64,000 nt of DNA from Stropharia rugosoannulata (Eukaryota; Basidiomycota; Agaricomycetes; Agaricales; Strophariaceae): the NCBI GenBank assembly GCA_028532985.1, contig JANCIK010000011.1:620001-684000 (forward strand). The letters are read 5' to 3'. This document shows positions 43,601 through 55,952 of this stretch, one piece after another (position 1 is the first letter of the stretch; each line of letters opens with the position of its first letter). The translations under genes were made by a program, and so were the position numbers. The notes under the pieces were generated by a model. That model made no database searches. It saw only the letters and a list, made by a program, of their open reading frames with translations, and was not told the DNA's origin.

Positions 43601-44151
43601 GAACGCGTGAGCCTCTGAATACAAGAACAAAAATCGTTGTCCCGGACGGTGTGGGTTAGCTCCAAGCCTGCAATCTTTATCAGCGCGCGACGCGTGTATG
43701 ATCACATAGATCATTCTTTGCTTATTTTAGTAATAGGAGCTTTCTAAAGCTATGGGTGCTCTCTTTTATTATAGTAGTTGGCGGATCGTTGTCTGTGCTT
43801 ACTCATTTCTTAGCAGGAAAAAGCTGGGAGACGGACAGATGCTTAATTCTACAATACCAACGCAGGCGCAAGCTAGAGTAAGATTATAAGTACGAAAAGA
43901 CGCATCGACAGCCTTTGGCAGATGGTCCCAACAGGCTTGCAGAATAAGGGGCCGGAGCAATGCGTCCATGAGCTTGAGGGTTGATTCATAAGTAGCCTTC
44001 CGGTATAGACAGCACCCCATGTCATTTTGGCGCTGTCATCGTGATCGTCGTGGATATGAGAGACTGCCTTCTCCAGGATGGTATAATGTAGATGCTCGCG
44101 AGACAGGGTATTAGACTAGGCAAATTCCGCCACTTGGTTAACTTATCCCGA
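43601..44151. other. Intergenic: Ubp14 promoter side and Vps29 3' flank
   Basis: About 550 bp between two minus-strand genes. No supported reading frame or RNA gene. Confidence 0.4.
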
Positions 44152-44904
44152 TTACCAGACCGCCCCTGCAGAGGGGCTTCCGGGGGTTGGAGGGCTCGGT
44201 ATACTCTGCGGTGCCGCGGCGCTTCGAGGAACAGGTGTCGTCTCGGGCTCTTTCCTCCACTCAATCTTCTCCACCCTCACTTCGCCTTCAATGAGCTGGT
44301 ACACGTATGTAACAACGACAGAGCCCTGGATGTCCATCAGGGCAAATGATGGCACAGGATCACTAGAAGTAGTATGACTAAATTGGCGGTATAACTTGTA
44401 TACAGATGACTACGCACCCATTGAATGACCCTGCCCATGCACCCGTCGCAGTGCCCGGATTTACGAAGAATTTGTTATCATGATCAATGGCCTGGAAGCT
44501 ACATTTCGTTGGTTAAACCTGACATCTGACATCATGAATTGAAGGGCGTACACATGGGTATGGCCTGATACCAATACATCTACGTCCATTTGCCGGGCCA
44601 GTGCACTCAGGGAGTCGAGATCTCCGTTCGGTATACATTGGTGCCCGTGAATAAGCCCAATTTTTATTGGATTATGGACAACAGTTATCGATGACGGAAA
44701 CGCAGACTCGTCATAGTCGCCCTTCACTATGTGAACGTCCGGTGAAATGGTCCTCAGATATTCATACGTTTCCTTGTCACAGACATTGCCAGTGCAGAGA
44801 ATTTGCTGTATCTTCCCCGGAACGAGCAGTTTCTTGAATTTAGCCGGGAGGTCGTGAATGCGATGAGGAATATGTAAGTCACCAATGATTAGAACGAGGA
44901 CCAT
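44152..44904 (-). CDS. VPS29: Vacuolar protein sorting protein 29 (retromer subunit)
   Basis: Three exons (44552-44904, 44418-44498, 44362 down to 44152) sum to 645 nt, 214 aa. Seen: the calcineurin-like phosphoesterase fold with [11 protein letters not shown] (a GDLHIP variant of GDxH), [14 protein letters not shown] (GNVCD in place of GNCD), IHGHQCIP and [27 protein letters not shown]. These are the hallmark Vps29 motifs. Family role: scaffold of the retromer cargo-selective trimer with Vps26 and Vps35, returning receptors from endosomes to the Golgi. The phosphoesterase site is not thought to be catalytic. The C-terminus has a Pro/Ser-rich extension of about 25 residues (ending SPSAGAVW) beyond the core. 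Confidence 0.95.
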
Positions 44905-45957
44905 GGTGGGCGCGATACAAATGGAATGACGGCCAACGACGCGCAGTCACTGTTTGCACCAAGTTTGTTCCTGACATAATCTTATCTTATCAGATACCTA
45001 AAGTTGCAGTGGACTTCAAGTGGGCGCTCCGAAATGCACGCCTCGTTGTCCCTTGAGTTTGAACATTACTTGATTACTTGATGAGGCTTTCAGCTCGCAG
45101 CGGCATTTTAAGCTAGACCAGTTGATAACTCTTATTTATTTAATTTGAATAGGAACCAAATAGGAACGCTAGTTGTACGTTGGTTGCACTCGCCATACGC
45201 CGATTTTCAAAGTAGAAAATAAGCAGTCTCGCTTCCAGCTTATATTTAACATGTTATATGTTCAGCTACATAGAGGGTAGGTTTATCAACCCTCCAAGCA
45301 CAGTCTCCCGGCTTCCATTCAATTGACACCTTGCGAGTTGATATCCGTATGTTCGCAAGTCATATCATGCATGGATATCAAACGGCTGAGAAAGGACCTG
45401 TCAAATACAGTATGTGCCGGCGTGTGCATACATCATCTGTTCATAAAGTTCAAGCTATTTTAAAAGCATAATTCACAGAGTCTTACATTTGAGAACTGTC
45501 TTTTCAAACAAAAACATATGGTCCATCTCCCTAGAATAAAATATGATCGCCTTTAATCGGAATAAATTTCTTCGATGTTCGCCGGGCACTTTGCATACTG
45601 TCTACATGTTCTACTCTGTACATACTACATGATAGTCGTAGTAGTAGCGACACCCTGGCATGCTGCTCTTCGCACTGCGTTAGTAGTACTATGTAAGTAT
45701 GCCATACGGAGCCGACGAGCCTTGGCTGTCAGTGTGACAAAGTGATTGAATGACCCTATTGGCATGTGAGATGAACTTGTCCCAAATAAGTTCTTGTCCC
45801 AAATAAGTTCTAAGCCTATTCATTCAATTAAGCACGTTGACAGAGGATGACATAGATTAATGGACGGCGCATGAAGGAAACCAATTATGGGAGGTAGCCT
45901 GAAGTAGCGTTTACTAAATAATGTGATACCGATATGTATTAGGAATGTTAATCAAGG
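44905..45957. other. Intergenic between Vps29 promoter and P450 3' end
   Basis: About 1 kb, AT-rich, with no gene seen. It contains a perfect 17-bp tandem duplication at 45776-45809. Confidence 0.45.
45776..45809. repeat. 17-bp tandem duplication
   Basis: CTTGTCCCAAATAAGTT occurs twice head to tail with no spacer. It is probably a slippage product and no function is inferred. Confidence 0.85.
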
Positions 45958-47986
45958 TCACGCAATCTCTTCAGCGATAAGGTTAACAGCCTTCTCAGAG
46001 CGCGGTTTAATGCTGCACTTGAAAGCTTGGGGGTAGCTGAAAACCTTGGTTAAACTACAGAAGTAACAGCATATCTGCTCGAGAGACGTACCTAATAATG
46101 CCTGATGTGTTGGCATGGACGGGGGTGATGGGAACGCCGTTCTCAACCGCCTTCTCGACCTGGAAGACGGCAAGTGACATCGCTATGCAGGAGAAAAGCG
46201 AAGCATCTGCGAGATGCATGCCTGGGCAGATCCGGCGCGCATAGCCAAAGCAAATCTTGCGCGGATCTTCCTCAGCCTTGCGCTCTGGCGTGTCGATGTG
46301 GCGCTCTGGTCTAAACTCGAAAGGCTCAGGGTAGGTATTCGGGTCGTGGAGCATGCCCCTGGAAGCAAAACATCGTCAGCTGAGGAGGCTAATCAGGTCA
46401 AATGATATATACCATAAGTTGGTGATGATAATTGCGCCTTTAGGAATTAGGTAGCCGCCAATATAACTATCTTCGATTGGTCGATGAGGCACGCCTGGAT
46501 CTCATCAGACAAACATTCAAGTGAAAAAGTAATCTAAACATACCTGTAGGAGCAACGCTGTTCCATCGAAGGATTTCCGTTACAACCGCGCGCACGTAGG
46601 GAAGGTCGGGCATATCTTTGATAGTAGGAAGACGGTCATTGCCAATAACAGCGTCGATCTCAGCTTGAGCTTTCTTCTGGACCTCTTCGAAAGAGGATTA
46701 GTGATAGCCAGCAGTTGGAAATATAATCATACCGGGATACAAGGTCATGGCCAGGAAGAAAGCATATTCAGAAGCAGCTGTAGTATCTGCGCCAGCTAGA
46801 AAGGGCACATCAGAGTAAATCAAACTTATTCATGCGAAAGGCCAGCTGTGCGTCCCACGTACCGCCGTACATAGAGCTCGCAGTAAACTTGAGGTCGCGA
46901 AGCTCATCGGCAGACATAGAGGTCTCATTCTCCAGGCCTGTAGAGACAAAAGAAGGCACCGCCGCTCCTGCCGCCTGTCGGAATCCCCAGGATATCAGAA
47001 GGCAAGAGCGCTAAGGAATGTTGAAGACATACCATTTGTTTCTTCGTCCAGCCATACGGAACTTCTACCATTGAAGCGGTGTCTTTAGCCCAGTCAGCTG
47101 CTGTCTTCATGAAGCCCATTCCTGGTAACCATTGGGGGAGTAATTTCATGAAGGGGAAGAAGTCGACCGGGAAGGCGCCGGGAACGGTAGCGGCGTTGAA
47201 GTTAGCATTCGCCCCCTCGATCAAGTTAACAAAAGGGTCTTCGCCTTCTTGAACTTCGTATCCATAAGTGAGTCCGAGGATAATGCCTCCAGCGAGCCTG
47301 AGTTTGAATTGAAGTAAGCGCCCAGCTGGAACTGATGGAGTCCCCAGTGTCTGGAACTCACTTGCGAAGATGGTCCATGACATTGTCGGACGACGCCAAG
47401 GTGCGCTTGAGGAACTTGCGGCTCTCTGTCTGGATGAGAGGATGTAATGCTTCGACCGTCTTTGGTGTGCCCAAGTAGCGCGAGAAGTGTTTGCGGTATG
47501 TCCGGAAGCGTGTCCCATACTCAATCAGAACGAGAGTCTGGTCGTAGCCAACTAGCTTTCCTCCCATCTCCAGCACAGGCCTGTCTGAGTATATAGCGCC
47601 TTTCTTGTCGAGCTCTTCCAGAACGCGAGCCGAGTTGACAATTATCATGGGCTTGCCAAGGATTGATACCGATAATAAACCACCTGTCCATTGAAACTTA
47701 GCAATGCGATTGACGCCGTTGGACGAGCAATCGGTGCGTACCCCATTTCCTCCCCCATTCCGCGAAGGTCACCCACTCCTCCACCGGCGGCATAGCAAGA
47801 AGATTCTAGGGTGATGGGCATCAGAGAAACTGGGAAGAATAGATTCAGATATCGTTTACTCACTCCAATGAAGGGAAGTCCTTTTGGACCCGGTGGAAGG
47901 TAATGGCTATTTCTGGCGGACGACTCTAAAATCTTCCAGAGCAAGTAAACTGCGAGGCCCGCAGCAACGAAGTCAAGGAGCGTCAT
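45958..47986 (-). CDS. Cytochrome P450 monooxygenase (basidiomycete type)
   Basis: Ten exons (47864-47986, 47742-47805, 47362-47683, 47033-47297, 46863-46974, 46733-46795, 46544-46684, 46413-46494, 46092-46358, 45958-46036) sum to 1518 nt, 505 aa. Seen: an N-terminal membrane anchor (LLDFVAAGLAVYLLWKIL), the PPGPKGLPFIGNL hinge, an I-helix AGADTTAASE, the K-helix ExxR in EILRW, the PERH segment (FRPERHID) and the heme-binding loop FGYARRICPG with the axial Cys. The usual Gly of FGxGRR is Ala here, an uncommon but tolerated change. ER membrane, heme-thiolate, NADPH-P450-reductase dependent; substrate unknown. The family resembles the large xenobiotic/secondary-metabolite P450 expansions of Agaricomycetes. 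No neighbouring biosynthetic core gene was found. Confidence 0.93.
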
Positions 47987-49543
47987 AGTTGGAATAGGCT
48001 GTGGTGCGTGGGGAGCTGGATGCTCTTCCCTTCGTCGTTGGGTCCAATGGATGTCGGGCGAAGGAATATAAATTGGCCAAAAATACTCCCATGCTGCTCA
48101 TGTGGTATGTCTCCATGACTGTCAGTTCTCGATCATCAATCGCCCAAAAACCAGGAATTTTAATTGGACATGCTGTTGTTCTTCTGATTCCATGTTGGTT
48201 TTTCGCCAAGCCTGGGAGCCTGGATGAAAAAAGAACTCAACTGAATATTTAGGTAATCCACCTTAAATGGCCGACTAGTCAAATACTAGTGATATTCTTA
48301 CACAGATGCAAGTGTTTCAAGCTATTCTTGCGACTACCGTTTCTTCACCCTTACTTACCGCAGGGTATATGGGAAAAGTGTATGTTCAACTTCCTGATTC
48401 CGCCGCCGTTCTCAGGTTACACAGCCCAAAATAGTCCTCGGCATCGTCGGCTTAACAGGGGCAAGCAAAGCGGAGGTTGTAAATGGAGATCTTCTAGACT
48501 TACGTCACACAGTCAATATCGGGTTCAATTGGCTTGAAATGAATACCCATTTAGATTGACATGGAAAACACAAGCCTCTGCGAGACTGCGACACGTTTTG
48601 CGCTCATTCCTTGAAAAGTCAGGCAGTCATCGATCGACTTTTGACGCGCTCAGGGTTGTAATGTTTTTCGTTGGTACAAAACATTCAAGGGAGATACATA
48701 TCTGCTCACCTTTTTGCAATCTTTGTACTCAGAATTCTACATCATCGCTATATGAACCAATCTTTCGCAGCATATTGCTGCGTTGGAAAATCTGTGACGA
48801 AAATTTACCTAGAACTTGGTAATCATACCGAAGTAGAGCATATGCCATGCACACACTTCGCCGTGAATTCGGCAAAGGTTCAGAAGGTCCAAGGGTGAGT
48901 CGGACTAGCTGCGCCTGGTTGCCACCTTTGCTCCAAGCGAAGCGCTGTCCAAGAAATTTTACCCTTTTTCCAAAATATTCTGCGCAACAGTGCTCATGCG
49001 TGCGCACGCTCACGCTCGCTCGCTACTTGGTGCCATTTATGGAACAAATAGCACACAGTACATCTTGCGCTGTGACCTTGCTGCTAGCAACCCTCAAGGC
49101 CTCATCAAGCAATGCGATTATGTTGTAGATTTTCCTATAGGTTTTCTGCAAGTAACCATTCTACAGTTATGCATGGTGTCCACTGTTAAGAATGATGTCC
49201 CGTATTCCCGTATTCAATATTGCGTTGCGTTTGAAAACTGTAATATCTCCGGCGGGGAGAGTGACCGACAATCTAGATTCCAGGCCTTAAATGCCCCGTA
49301 AAGATGTTGCGAAGCGCACGCGGGCATGGAGAAATCAAAGAAGTGATCCCAGAAAGTATTAGTCTGTTTCACAACCCTGTATCCATAATCCCAGCATGCG
49401 CTCTTCGCCATTTTTATAACCCAACTTAAGTCAACCATTTCCGCTGACGCGACTGCCTGCTCCAATTCCCTTTTTTCTCTCACCCAAGGGCCCGTAGTTG
49501 GCTTGTCCTGTCGTAAATCTCAGAAGGCCAATAAACGGAAACG
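47987..49543. other. Intergenic, divergent promoters of P450 and membrane-protein gene
   Basis: About 1.55 kb between divergently transcribed genes. A TATA-like CCAATTTATATTCC (minus strand, about 48063-48076) lies roughly 80 bp upstream of the P450 start. Several short frames on both strands have no domain. No RNA gene was seen. Confidence 0.45.
48063..48076 (-). promoter_or_regulatory. Candidate CCAAT/TATA element of the P450 gene
   Basis: Minus strand reads CCAATTTATATTCC about 80 bp upstream of the ATG at 47986. Assigned by position and composition only. Confidence 0.3.
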
Positions 49544-51642
49544 ATGGTTCAGTCTGCGACTTTGGATCCTGCGGCCGCGCTGGATAACAGGTGCGCCTTC
49601 AGATGCGGTTAGCCACATCACTTCGCTAACCAGGCGAACGCCATAGCATGGGGGCAATGTTCATCGGAGTCGTTGTTAGTGCGGTACTTCATGGAATAAC
49701 ACTTCTACAGGCTTTCATGTACTGGAGAAGTGCGTTCATTTATACTAGTCGTCCTACTCAACGTGTTGAGGAATTCCAGACTTTCAAAAGGACGCTTGGT
49801 ACCTCAAAGCCATGGTACGTAAATCATTCCACGGATCATCTCTGCCACAGGGTGTAGTGTTCACCTGCGTTCTCAAGGTTATTACAGCTGTGACTTTCGA
49901 CGCCATACACTTGGCTCTCATTTCCAGCGCAGGTACGTAAGGTGGAGAGTCGATAAGCGGACAGGTGTTAATCGATGAATTATTATCCAGTTTATCACTA
50001 TGTCATATCTCACTACCAGTAAGTTCCAATCGCGCCTCTCATGCCATCTACTTTCTCAGATGTCCAGCAGTGACTCAGATAATCTACGGTTTTTGACCTG
50101 GTATGTGCCTCCCAGCTAGGAAGGTCTAATTGCTGAGACTGTACTTTTACCAAGGACCGTCTTGGTGAGTCGTACAAACTATATGAGAACCGCAGAAATT
50201 GACAATACTCAAGATTGAAGCCATGTTCACGGTAAGAAGCATCGATTATTCCACGTTTATTTGGGCGCTAATCTACTGCGCTGTATTAGGGTGTTAATGG
50301 TGGGATGGTACAAGCGTATGTCCTGTAGTTCAAATAGTCGAATATCCCTCGCTTAAGCAGTAGTACCCCAGGTTCTACACCATGCGAGTATGGCGCTGTG
50401 AGTTGTACTTCCTTCCTGCTCCGCCATACGCTTACAGTTGATCAGTGGGTCGACGAAATTACTGGCTGCCGGGAGCTATTCTTTTCCTCATCCTTTCGAC
50501 TGCTGGTGCGTAACTCGAGTTGTAGACTTTAAGTGGCGCTATCTTACTCGATCGACCTGTTATATAGGATGTGGTGTAGGTGAGCACAAATTTAATCCCC
50601 GGCCGACGAATGCACTACTTACTATACCTCCTTTAAAGCCTGGGTAATCGTATCGTAAGGACCACATAGTTCCGACCCCGCATATGTTCTCAAACTCTTT
50701 TTAGTATGCAATTCCAGACATATGAACAGCTTTTAAAGATAAATGTACGTCAGCCTCGCTTCTTTACATCGTATAGAGGGCTTTATTGACAGATGCTCAG
50801 CCATTAACGATCACGATTAATGCTCTCTCCACCGTCGTCGATATAACCATAGCTGTTAGTCTCTGTATACTCTTGAATAGAGCCCGGACTGGATTCAGAA
50901 AGTGAGCATTCTATCTTGGTTACGTTCTAGATGCAAGAAATTAATATTATTGTCCGGCGTCATAGGTCCGATTCTATCATCAACAAGCTGGTAAGTCAAG
51001 ACGTTACGCTGAGAAAAAAGCTGGTGTTGATTCACTTTTGTCAAGATTGTTTTCGTTGTCAACACTGGCATGTGAGTGCTATGTATTTAGTCACGATCAG
51101 AGCTGAAGCCGGAGTACTGATGTTCTGCTGCTTTTGATAATCAGTTTGACTACGTGAGTTCTAAGCCGAAGTGAGGCTCTATCGGATACTGACACACTGT
51201 TAACCAAGGTGTTGCGCGGTCGCATCATTGATTTGTGTGAGTATCAGCGTTTCTAGTCTGCCGTTATGATATGGAATCAACTTACACTGTGCTTCTACCA
51301 TTAGCTTATCGCGTCTCCACATAGTCTACTATATGCCACCTTTTACTTCTGTATCGGTCGACGTAAGTGGTTCCTTCAATTGTGCATCCAAACACTTACC
51401 CAGTGAGCTTAGTATATACAAACTCTTTCCTCGCCACGTTAAACGCGCGAAAGTCGTTCAAGAGCAAGATTGACGAGTCAAATCATATGATGTTGAGTAT
51501 GCCTAGTAGCGTCATCAGCCCACAGGGGACACAACCCGCGAAGAACATTTCTATTAAAATTGAGACTGCAACGACGAAGGATGACCGGGACCAGGACATC
51601 AAAGAGAGTCATCTTTCAGTGAGTGTAAACATATATTCATAG
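49544..51642 (+). CDS. Multi-pass membrane protein of the basidiomycete DUF6534 type
   Basis: A very intron-dense gene; the start at 49544 and first splice (49590/49647) are clear. Seen across tiny exons: GAMFIGVVVSAVLHGITLLQAFMYWR (membrane helix 1), then DAWYLKAMGVVFTCVLKVITAVTFDAIHLALISSAVYHYV (helices 2-3). Further on are MFTGVNGGMVQAFYTMRVWRLGRRNYWLPGAILFLILSTAG (helices 4-5), ITINALSTVVDITIAVSLCILLNRARTGF (helix 6), SDSIINKLIVFVVNTG (helix 7 start) and FYFCIGRLSLVYTNSFLATLNARKS before a polar tail. This order and the terminal SLLATLNAR-like signature fit the seven-helix DUF6534 proteins abundant in Agaricomycetes. Their biochemical role is not known. Some exon edges were not fixed; I saw no obvious disabling change. 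Confidence 0.78.
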
Positions 51643-52317
51643 CTACAAATATTCCGTATTTCTTCACATGCTGATTGGATCACCCTAAGAAAGGCGGCCT
51701 GAGGAGTGGACACAGTGATAATAGCACCTCGGATCGGGAAGATCAACTGGGGCAAAAGGGAATGAGCCTTTAAGCTTTAGGCCTTAGGCGCCCCTCACAT
51801 TCGTTTGTATTTTCTTGATATCTACTAGTATCTATAGTTCCCTCCTTTACCCCCGGGCGGCCTGGACGCACATGCTCATCCGAATCCCCTCCAGATAATC
51901 ATTAATATGGTACTGATTCATTCTTTGAACTAGTACGTCTTGTAGCTCATAGATTTACCAAACACGCTGGATCAGTATTTGTTCACATAGTTATATAGCA
52001 CTCGTTACTCATGCATTTTGGAACCACTATCAGGTCTGAATTCAAGTTATCTAGAGGCGCTGCATTCCCTTTTGATAATATTGGGCGTGCTTATACCAGT
52101 CATTTCGTCCTCTATGAGTACATAGTTATCTGCTCACTCGCACCGTCATTACTACATATACCCTCAGCTATACGGAGGTTAGAGCCTGCACCATATTTCA
52201 AGGAGTCGAAATCAAGTTGTTATGAGCAAATCGTGTGCAAGTCAAGGGTTGAGACTAATCAAAGTCTAATGGATACAGTAACATAATATACATATTTACC
52301 TTGTTCCGCGGCTACGT
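51643..52317. other. Intergenic, convergent 3' flanks
   Basis: Lies between the 3' ends of the DUF6534-like gene (+) and aldehyde dehydrogenase 2 (-). A frame at 52011-52286 has no recognisable motif and is not called. Confidence 0.4.
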
Positions 52318-54641
52318 TTAAGCACCCAAGTTGATGTGAACACCCTTAACTTGTGTATAACTGCGTACGAATAAGAGTGCCGCTCGAGTATATAACAAGT
52401 AGAGACTCACGTAGCTAACGCGTACTCTCCGCCCTCACGACCCATCCCGGACTGCTTGTATCCGCCGAAAGGTACTGCAGTATCTGGAACTTGCGCACAG
52501 TTAACCTTCCGAGGTAATTTAGTATTAGTATCCACGACGTCGGTAACTGCCACGATAGACGGACGTACCCATGCATTCCCAGCCTCGATAGCATTCGACA
52601 CGCGGATAGCACGGTTGAGGTTTTCTGTGAAGATATGGCATGCTAATCCATACGTAGTATTGTTCGCTTGTTCAATCAGCTCTTCCTCGGTCTTGAATTT
52701 GATGAGAGCGCAGACAGGCCCGAAGATTTCCTCCTGAATGAGCTTCATCCCAGGATGGACGTCGGTGATGATGGTAGGCTGGATAAAATACCCTTCGTCC
52801 CCGAGCCTTTCCCCTCCAAGGAGTACATTCGCACCATCCGATCTTCCCGACTCTATGTAACTCATGATGCGCTAAAGGGCGAAGTAAGTGCATGATTGAC
52901 TGCATTAGAAAAACAGGCTTACATCGAACTGCGTTTGGGAGACCTGGGGTCCGTGCAATGTACCTTCAGCAAACGGGTCCCCAGAGCTCTGAGTAAGTCC
53001 TTGGGCGGCCGGGACAAACTTCTCCATGAAAGCGTCATATATGCCCTCCTGAACGAAGATACGAGAGCCAGCCGTGCACACCTGACCTATTAATAGAATG
53101 AAATGATCAGTTATCATCTTCATGCAGAAGACATAGTTTCAATTACCCATATTGGCGCTACAGTAGAGTAATGTACAAGATGATTAGTACTGCTAAGACT
53201 AACATCGGGATGACCTACAAAATTCCTTGCGACACCCATCGAACAGTCTTTTCAAGATCGGCGTCGTCGAACACGACTGATGGGCTCTTCCCTCCCAGCT
53301 CGAGAGTGACGTCCTTGAGGTTGGTCTCCGCAGACGCTTTCAGGATCTTTCGACCGGTCAGGGTGCTTCCTGTGAAAGCAATCTTCCTGATGCGAGGGTG
53401 TTCGGCAATTGCCTGGCCAGCTTCAGCACCTACGGGCGTAGAACGGGGGTGAGCACTATGTATATCTATCTGACTGAATTGCGCCACAGAATATACGTAC
53501 CATATCCATTTACAATGTTTATAACGCCTGGAGGGAACCCTGCTTCCACAATGAGATCTGCCAACTTCAGAGCAGACAGAGGTGTAATTTCCGAGGGTTT
53601 GATAACAATCGTATTGCCTGTTGCAAGCGCAGGCCCAATTTTCCATGTAAGTAGCAGCTGGAGTTATGTGCTTTAACATTAGACATTGTCTGTGGAGCTC
53701 GTGGTGTGTGCATACCAGGGGGAAGTTCCAAGGAACAATTTGTCCCTGTCAATAGTACGATGGCTTTATTCAACATTCTAAAAGTCCGAAATGTAAGGGA
53801 TTATGTACTGACCACAACGCCGTAAGGCTCATGCCTCGTGTAGGTAAACTTTGATTCATTGGTCTACGGGGAAGTTGTCAGTGAACCTGCAAATGGGACA
53901 TAAATAGTTATAATTACTTCTATTGTTTTGCCTTGAATTTTATCCGCCCATCCGGCGTAGTATCTGATGGTACTGATGGCAATGTCCATCTCCCAGTACT
54001 TAGTCACATTGAATACTTTGCCTAATAACGAACAGCCCTCGTGAATCAATCCACTAACTATGCTATAGAAACATCTGACGTACCGCCATTGAGCGACTCG
54101 AGGGCTGTCAGCTGGTCGAGGTCGCGTTCCATGAGTGCTGCAAGTTTTCCCAAGAGCTTTCCTCGCTCTCGACCTGAGCAGCGCAGTCCCCATGAAGTCT
54201 TGTAGGCCTTGAAGTAATAAACATGGTGAGTCTGTGGTTCAAGATAATTCACGGTATAACGACCTCTTCTGCAGCCTTGACAGCCAGTTCAATGTCCTCG
54301 CTTGTTGCAACGGAGACGGGCGAGATTATCTTTCCAGTAGCTAGCACGCAAGACATGTTCAGTCACTGTCGTACACCACTTTAGGAAAATAAAGGCTTAC
54401 TGGGGTTGATAACACTGAATCAACAACACTTTGTTAATAGCTCGAAACATTAAAGGAAGAGACCGACTCTGCAGTTTTTCCTTGGACGGGCTTGACCCAT
54501 TTATTTCCTATGAAAAGGCTAGACGACTGGTAAACGACGAGTTAAAGTCAATTTGCAATGTTTAATAGCTCACCCAGTGTTTATGGTCACCTCGCCTTTG
54601 AATGCGAATGTATCGAACTTGTGCGTATAAGATGAAGACAT
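52318..54641 (-). CDS. NAD(P)+-dependent aldehyde dehydrogenase, copy 2
   Basis: Fifteen exons: 54574-54641, 54468-54518, 54401-54414, 54264-54340, 54084-54207, 53918-54021, 53813-53863, 53716-53745, 53501-53657, 53219-53429, 53147-53157, 52923-53086, 52569-52871, 52411-52505 and 52318-52360. The sum is 1503 nt, 500 aa, identical in length to copy 1. Seen: [27 protein letters not shown], catalytic Glu in LELGGKSP, catalytic Cys in [16 protein letters not shown] and [13 protein letters not shown]. It has the same 11-nt micro-exon (53147-53157). Two exons of copy 1 are each split by an extra intron here (54208-54263 and 52506-52568). Intact and presumably functional. Divergence from copy 1 is moderate, so the duplication is not recent. 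Confidence 0.93.
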
Positions 54642-55952
54642 TTTCCTGTTTATGCAGTGGATGGTTTGACTGGAGCCTGGGGAAAATTCGTAGAGTGGCA
54701 CGCCAATAAATACTTATCTCGCCGAACAAGGGAGGCCGTAATTATAATGAGCGCTTATAGATAGGTGATGTGCTATGGCCTATGGCAGAGGGGCCCCGCA
54801 GCCGCGTTGGCCGGCTCTGCATGGCGTTACGAGATTGATTACAAGGGTCATGAGGACCTCAGAAATGCAGAACAGATGGATCAAATGCAAAGAATGTGTA
54901 GATCCCGCACTGGGGCTCAGAGCAGTCAGATCGAGCATAGCGTAGGCGCACAGGAATATCAAGAATGACGTTGAGCACTGAGTTAACGATCTTCAAAAAT
55001 TCAGTGGATCAGAATCGGCTGAGTCCAGCATGGTCGTTGGAGCATCGAAAAATAGAACAGATTCAGGGCGCCTATGAAGTGAGAATCAACATCCCCCAGA
55101 GGTCCGACCTTCTTTCTTACATACTGTGCACTGAGGATAACAATAGAAGATGACTGTATTCGGCGAGATCCTTGTCCTCAAGAAGTGAGACTGATGATGG
55201 CGATGCTTGCCTAGTCGCCTTTGGTAATGCATAAGTGTTTCAATTGATAGATAACAGCTTGTTTGTGTAGCGGTCAACGTCAACCAGGATACATCCCTTT
55301 AATTAGAATGACAGAACTATCAGATGATATGCTCCTAAGTAGACACAATAAAAATATGTAGACGCGTTGTCGGTCGTTGAACTAGACTTACATATTTCAC
55401 CACTGAGCCTGGGCAGTGAGCACTCTCACATATCAGTCGCCCTACATCTCTCATTGTCTGACTGTCAGATACCTACCTTGGGACTACCTAATACTTATTA
55501 TTATAAAACTACTTCTCCTCATGGTCTCCTCGTCCATTCGGTTCCGCGGAGTCGATCGTGTCCTCAGCGACGTGGCCTTGCCAAAGTTGCGACCAATCAG
55601 TGCCACCGCCATACGCAGGAAAATTCTTAGTGGAGAATCGAATAGAACTCTGTTTTTCCCCTTACTAGTGGCGCGTGATACGACCTAGGAATCATCAATT
55701 ATGAGTTAACAGTACATGCAAGGCGTGGCTGCTTACAATTTTGCAGCTGTGGTTCTTTCGAATGGAGTCTGCTGCTCATCGTCGATTTGATGCGTCAAAG
55801 TGGGAAACATGTAGTAAATATTAGGTTTTGTGTGAAGCAAATGCTTTATTTCATTCCGCTAGTTGGTCGACGTAGCCGGTGTTTATTTGTGAGCAGCCGG
55901 CGGCTTGCTCCGAACCGTCCTGCCATCCTTGACATCATATCTAAATATCTTT
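54642..55952. other. Intergenic between aldehyde dehydrogenase 2 and Crinkler-like gene
   Basis: About 1.3 kb. Short frames on both strands have no motif. AT-rich patches are present. No gene supported. Confidence 0.45.
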
